DNA from: Beta vulgaris subsp. vulgaris
Taxonomy: Eukaryota > Streptophyta > Magnoliopsida > Caryophyllales > Amaranthaceae
Assembly (NCBI RefSeq): GCF_026745355.1
Contig: NC_079206.1
Coordinates: forward strand, 16,879,082 to 16,943,081
DNA length: 64,000 nucleotides
Direction of reading: 5' to 3'
The position numbers were made by a program, and so were the translations under genes. The first letter of the stretch is position 1, and every line of letters starts with the position of its first letter. Shown in pieces: positions 58,426 to 64,000 of the stretch. Under the pieces are notes generated by a model. The model made no database searches, had not been told where the DNA came from, and saw only the letters and a program-made list of their open reading frames with translations.

Positions 58426-58737
58426 TCAGTCGGTAGATCAAGGCGAGTTGATAATTTTAGTTGAAGATTTGAAATAAAAAAGGACATTCATATAAACAAA
58501 ATTCAAGAATTTTAGTTAACGACTTGAGGTTGAAGGAGAGAGGAAGAGGAAGAGACGTAATAGAGAGAAAGGGGGCAGTGTTTGGGTTTTTTTGGTCAGT
58601 CAAGAAGGAGACAGAGTTTTAATTTTTTTTTCTCAAATTAATAGTTGGTCACGTGACCAACTGTGACCTACATAGTTCCGCCAATGGCTAGTAAGCCTAA
58701 ATTCTTCTTGTATCACTTCACATGCAAAGCATGAGTA
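58426..58737. mobile_element. Unclassified insertion, unit B only
   Basis: About 312 bases are inserted at the place corresponding to 36637 in unit A (AACGGGTA/ATTAAAAAG). Ends are TCAGTCGGTAGATC and CATGAGTA, without clear inverted repeats; only a GTA or TA could be a target duplication. It contains a perfect 20-base palindrome at 58643-58662 centred on CACGTG. Confidence 0.5.
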
Positions 58738-59124
58738 TATTAAAAAGCTAATTTTAGTAATATGAAGAATACGGAAAACATTAGTAAAAGTAGACTGAAT
58801 CATAATTCATACCATTAAACAATATATAGAGGCTAAAATAATTAAACGAAAAAAGTTGATTGTGGTCTATAAACCATGTTTAAAAATGGGAGTTGAGTAA
58901 ATATGCATTTGCATAATCGACCAATCCAATTATATAAGGGAAGGGGGAGCAATGGTGTCCTTTTTTGAAATGCCTATTTTGCCCCTCTTCCCATTCTAAA
59001 TTACAAATTGACTTACAAATCAAAGGGGGCTTTAAACAAAAATACCAAAAATATAATTATAACAATCACTCACAAGTCACAAGTCACAAGTCAACTAAAA
59101 TCATAAAATTGCATAATTTACGTT

Positions 59125-59256
59125 ATGCAAATCACTAAAATGAGGAAACTTTATAAAAACTTAAAAATTCACTTACAAACTACAACCAATATGCAAATCA
59201 CTAAAATGAGGAAACTTTATAAAAACTTAAAAATTCACTTACAAACTACAACCTAT
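59125..59256. repeat. 66-bp tandem duplication (unit B)
   Basis: Copy of 37018-37149 with both units kept. Confidence 0.9.
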
Positions 59257-59916
59257 GAAAAAATTGACTTGAAATCAAAGTGTCCACTCTCTTTACAATT
59301 TATGAAGTACTGTACTTAATTCAAAAATCAACTAAAAAATTATAATATTAGAAATCATAAATAAATTCAATAAAATTTCTATTTTGTTTATAGAATTTAA
59401 CTTTGAAAAGTAAAAAAAAAAAAAAAAAAAAAAGAATGGTGAGAGACTTAAGTGATAGAAACTAAACCAATCAAATTTTGCAACTAAAAACAATTATACT
59501 TTGTATGTCTTTGATTCTTATGCCGAAGAAAATCGAGTTTCTGTTTTGAAAAAAATTCAAGCACGCATCGCGTACAAAATATTCTAGTGATGTCAAAAGC
59601 TAAGGGAGGAGCTAGAGTTAAAATTGGATATTTTTGTTATTTTTCCAGCGCTTTAGAGGCATTAGTTTCCAACTCTTACATAATCTAAATCATTTCTTTT
59701 TTCTTAAACATATGGTTCAAGGTGAATATTAAATTTCAATTTTGTTCTTTAGATCAGTACTATATTGATAGACCATATATAGTTCTTGATTTTAGCCAAA
59801 CAAGCTAGTGGAATCCTGAATCTTATTGGATCAAGTGATTATTGTAGCATCTTTTTAAGTGTTGCAAAATAATTAGAACATAGAATCCCCTAAAAAAAAA
59901 TAGCAAAAGGGATTAA

Positions 59917-60301
59917 GGCTATGTTTAGTTCACCTGAAATTTTCTGATCTGAACTTATCTGATCTGATCTGAACTTATTTTTTCTGATCTGATCTGATCT
60001 GATCTGATCTGAACTGATCTGATCTAATCTGATCTGATTACAAGAGCTTATCTTTTAGATTTTTCTCAATATAAGAAAAAATCTAGTCATGTGGGGTCTT
60101 GTTTGATTCGTCTCAATGAGTACTTTATTAATATTCAATTATTATAATTTTTACTAATATGTAATGGAAGATATTTAATAGTAAAATGATTTTAAAATAT
60201 AAGCATGATCTGATCTGATATGAACTTATTTTTTTTGATCTGATCTGATCTGATCTTATTAGATCTGAAATAAGCAAAAATAAGGTGAAGTAAAAATAGC
60301 C
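59917..60301. mobile_element. Tourist-like MITE (unit B)
   Basis: Copy of 37820-38194 at the same target (TAA at 59914-59916 and 60302-60304). It has a different number of GATCT words and a degraded right end (AAGTAAAAATAGCC). Confidence 0.85.
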
Positions 60302-60448
60302 TAAGTATAACAGTATAATCGAGTGTCAGAGAACTGACCTCGATATTGATGTCCGAGTACTTGATTTATTGCGCAATCCTGCCGAGTATATACTTGATGG
60401 AGTTTAATGTCCTAGTAACGATGAGCCTTTAATTATTCAGTCCGTTTT

Positions 60449-60878
60449 TTGTACAACACGCCACACGGAACCCAAATTGTGCGGCCACATTACTGTAGCT
60501 CTTCCTCCTTCCCCGCCCCAATTCCTCTTCTCCTCCCGCCCCAATTCCTCTTCGCGAAAACACCAACGGCAACCACCACCACTACCAAAACCAGCGATCT
60601 CCTTGAGTCCTTCCTCAATTCTCTATCCTACTCCCGCTGTCGCAATCAACGAAATCTTGGTGTCTTATCCGGGTTCCGCCTACGAGATTTCCATCCGAAA
60701 TCGTTTAGTTAAACAAGCTGCTTGGGCCTTCTTCTCCTTCTTCTCTGTTACCGGATTTTGCTTTTCCTGCGACTTTTTCCGGTCGATTATCGCTGGTTTC
60801 CGACGCCTTATGTCGGAAACTGGTATACGTGTCTATGACAAGTTGGTCGACGCTTTGTGGCTCATCCTCTGCAGATAA
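60449..60878 (+). pseudogene. Gene fragment with NEILVSYPGSAYEISIRNRL segment (unit B)
   Basis: Copy of 38342-38834. Relative to unit A it lacks exactly 20 bases (38621-38640 of unit A), with the junction at 60727/60728. The deletion changes the frame. One open frame (60477-60878) now runs through both conserved segments, ending in RRLMSETGIRVYDKLVDALW and a stop. No ATG begins the frame. Whether this is a restored or simply fortuitous frame is unknown. Confidence 0.45.
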
Positions 60879-61150
60879 CGATGGTTTCTATTATGTTCTT
60901 TCTTTTTTTTGAATGGGTTTAATTTGCAGCAATTTGATGGAGTTAAGAAGAGTGATGGTGGTTGGTTGTTTGATTTGGTGGTTGTGGTGGTGGTGTGGTG
61001 GTGATAGGGAGGAGGGGGACGTGGTGGTTCCATGGTTTGGTCAAAGAGAGGGGAGGGAGATTGAGAAAGGGTTTGGTGTTTGTATAAAATAACTCTTATA
61101 ATACAAAAAGTAACCCATACTTTCACTAAAAAGTAACCCTTCAACATTAT

Positions 61151-62414
61151 TGTAACAGCCCGATTCCCGAGCTGCTAGCTAAACACACTTAAGATTCACT
61201 AATCACAATCAACACTTAATAAATCTCGAATTAAATATTTACTCGCAGCGGAAACATAACCTATTAAACGATCCTGGACCTGTGGGTTATTGGGCCCACA
61301 AAACAAAATCCTTTATATAAGACTTCAATCATATACTCATTCAATCTCAAATTCCATGGCAAAAGAATAATCTATATTGTAAGTAATTCTAAATAAACTC
61401 TTCTATATATAAACTAAAATCTCGGACTTTATCCCATAATACACAATTCGAATCAATACTTTTCTCTCAGCTCGATTCTGGCTCCCAACACAATCCTGCA
61501 ACAAAGTTTGACTCTGCCACCCACCAAGTGACAGGCCACAGACACTACAACACTATCAGCAAAGCTGAGTACACACTGTGTAATAGAAAATACAAGTTTA
61601 GGTGTATTTTGAAAACTAGCACATAGTTATAATAACAAATAGTCACATTCAACTCAGTTACTATTGTTTCACAAAATTAAATCATTTGGCATGAACGCGA
61701 ATGGAGAGGGGTACCACGCAGTACCAGCTGTCTCCAAACTATTGAGGGTCGTCACGCCACCTTTTACTAGTTCTGCTTGCAAGACTTAACCGTACATGTC
61801 CTATAACGCCAGAAATTCGCCCTTCTTGGAAGGCAACAGTTAGGGACTCTACCCGCCCTAACTCGGGTGCATATTCACGCCTCACTTTCATATTTTTAAT
61901 TTAATATATTTAATGATTCATACTTTAATCCTCAATACTCAAATTTCTTATCAACTCATCATTAATACTGAGAACACTTATCAACTCCTTTCAATTCCCC
62001 TTACTTTGATAGTTGAGAAGGTTTAGGGTTTTCATTCGACACTAGTTTTTAACGTAATAACTTTAATTGAACTTAACCAATTAAGAATGATAGTGCTTAC
62101 CCACAAGCTTTCTTAACCACTAAGAATGATGGTTCTTATCCACTTACTTTCTTAACCACTAAGAATGATGGTTCTTATCCACTTACTTTCTTAACCACTA
62201 AGAATGATGGTTCTTATCCACTTACTTTCTTAACCACTAAGAATGATGGTTCTTATCCACTTACTTTCTTAACAACTAAGAATGATGGTTCTTATCCACT
62301 TTTGTCCTAGTATGATGTTGGAGAGAATTCTAACTACTTAAAGGACCAAAGCCTGATGAAGACTTAATATAAGTAAAAAATATTTGAACCTGCTTAAAAA
62401 TTCAGGCTATTACA
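61151..62414. mobile_element. Solo LTR, TGTAACAGCCC family (unit B)
   Basis: Copy of 39063-40250 at the same ATTAT target (61146-61150 and 62415-62419). It is longer, mainly because of two extra minisatellite units. Confidence 0.85.
62083..62316. repeat. 39-bp minisatellite, six units (unit B)
   Basis: Units starting AAGAATGAT at 62083, 62122, 62161, 62200, 62239 and 62278, spaced exactly 39 bases. Unit A has four. Confidence 0.9.
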
Positions 62415-62419
62415 ATTAT

Positions 62420-64000
62420 AAAAAAAGTAATCCTTAGCATTTGAAAAAGTAACCCATAGTTTCAGTAAAAGGAACCCCTATTTACCGTAGAAGTAACCCC
62501 TTATAATTAGAAACGTAATTCATACTTTTAGTAAAAGTAACTCCTTATCATTACAAAAAGTAATCCCCAGTTATAGTAAAGTATCCGCTTAGCATTCGAA
62601 AAAGTAACCCTAGTTTCACTAAAAGTAACACCTAATAATTAGAAGAAAAAAAACCTAGATTCAACAAAAGTAACCCCTATTATGAAAAGTAACCCCTCTG
62701 AAAACGGATTCAAAAGTAATTCCTGTTACGAAAAGTAACCCCGCTGAAAACAAATTCATGCTTGGGATTTTTTTAGGGGACGAGGGCTTCAATATAAAGT
62801 ACTCTAGCTTGGGCCTTTTATTAGCTGGCCACACCATTTGTTGAAGGTGTGGCCTGCCTTATACAAAAGTTAATTATAATTATTTGTTACTTAGTTAAAA
62901 TCTTACGTATAGTCTGCTCCATAATTTAAGCTGATATAATAATCAAATATATAAATGGGTTATTATTCTTGAGTTAGTTTTGCATGGACATGATCCACAC
63001 TAATATTATTGTGGACCAAAACAGTTCTCCTTTAACATATTGATCGTCTTTTTTCTTCATATAGTAACTTTTTTTTAAAAAAATCTTATGTTACACCATA
63101 CAGTCACTATCTACCATATTGATATTTTTTAATAAATATAATCACTCTTTCTTATGTTAGTTTACCGTAACGAAATGTTCACTTCGTGACATAATAACCT
63201 TTTTTTCACATAGTCAACCATTACAATCTATATCTATTCATCTTTAAGATGTTTTTTTTTCAATATACGGACCTTTTTTTAATAAATCACGTGAATTAGC
63301 ATTAGATTCACGCTAATTTAGTGTGGACCAAGTCTCTATAATTTACTTTTACTAAATCTAAGACAAAGCGATACTTTTGTAATTTTGAATATGGAGTGAG
63401 GCCCACCACTTTCCTTCTTTTGTTCAATGGAGAACATGTTTTGTAAATAAATACCAAGGAAAGCTTCTCATGCATGGTAATTGGTAAGATTTAATTGTAT
63501 TTCACAATTTTGTTGTAAAATATATCAAACCTAGCACTACACAAAAGACACCTTGAGGTTGGATATTTTGCTTACCATTTTTCTAATACTCTTTAAGGGA
63601 TCTTACTTATTATATTATCTAAAGTTACATATAAGAAATTCAAATAAAATAAGACACTTATTAAATTATGTACAATTTAGAAAGTGTTTAAGTAATTAGG
63701 TATCTATTTTTCGTAAATAATCATACAAGCGATTATTTTATTGTTGAACGGACTTACATAAGACATCTTAGTGGTGGCTGGCTTGTTTGATCATCCATTC
63801 AAAACATCTTACGTACTACGTCGCACTTTTAGATCATGAGAGGTTAATAAACAGATCGAAGATCATTTCAATTGTAGAAGTACAATCTATATCACAATTT
63901 GATGCAACATTCCACAAACACCATTATATAAATCACAACCATACAGTATATGTGATAAATAAATATATATAGTTCTTGCGAACTTCACTGCTGTGGAGTC
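62420..64000. repeat. 3' flank of the next glycine-rich gene (unit B), empty MITE and CACTA sites
   Basis: Copy of 40256-44020 without the CACTA element and without the Stowaway. The last bases (CTGCTGTGGAGTC) correspond to 44008-44020, about 100 bases short of the stop codon region of the unit A gene. A further glycine-rich gene copy should therefore start just past 64000. No gene lies inside this stretch. Confidence 0.85.

Overview
The window looks like nuclear DNA from a flowering plant, probably a eudicot. It is AT-rich and full of nested transposable elements: Ty1/copia and other LTR elements, L1-type LINEs, a tRNA-derived SINE, CACTA, hAT, Stowaway, Tourist and Mutator-type elements. 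It has few genes, plant-type introns and a secreted glycine-rich protein gene. A Caryophyllales (Amaranthaceae-like) origin is only a guess.

The organising principle is a tandem segmental duplication. Unit A runs from about 1 to 45120 and ends in the one clear host gene, a glycine-rich cell-wall-type protein on the minus strand (44119-45120). Unit B starts at 45496 and runs off the end of the window. Bases 1-352 match 45496-45857, which is the distal 5' flank of the gene. Bases 20869-26757 match 45851-50007, 30104-32913 match 54985-58077, and 36283-44020 match 58070-64000. The window therefore begins just upstream of one gene copy that lies outside it. It ends about 100 bases short of the 3' end of another copy. 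Because the two units share most insertions and differ in a few, several young elements can be seen together with their empty sites in the other unit.

Layout. 1-13.6 kb: degraded repeats, a two-exon FAR1-like fragment (5.2-5.8 kb), a 2.6-kb solo LTR with a CATGA target duplication (7.7-10.3 kb), and a broken plant-mobile-domain-like gene (11.8-12.4 kb). 13.66-16.05 kb: a 5'-truncated LINE with RT, zinc-binding and RNase H domains, poly(A) and target-site duplications. 16.25-16.45 kb: an intact SINE. 18.2-24.2 kb: a decayed copia element split by a 1.7-kb CACTA element. 24.2-26.3 kb: a decayed LINE (ORF1 and endonuclease). 27-30 kb: simple repeats. 30.1-31.5 kb: a CACTA-like element carrying a leader and intron. 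32.9-36.3 kb: a 3.4-kb hAT element with captured exons and a nested Stowaway. 37.8 kb: Tourist MITE. 38.3-38.8 kb: gene fragment. 39.06-40.25 kb: solo LTR. 40.36-42.26 kb: CACTA element. 44.1-45.1 kb: the glycine-rich gene. 45.5-50.0 kb: unit B copia and LINE. 50.0-55.0 kb: a GC-rich LTR element folded back on itself and full of tandem repeats. 55-64 kb: unit B copy of 30.1-44.0 kb.

The host gene has an apparent one-base frameshift near 44280. The retroelement genes are all broken. No rRNA, functional tRNA gene, CRISPR array or bacterial-type operon is present.
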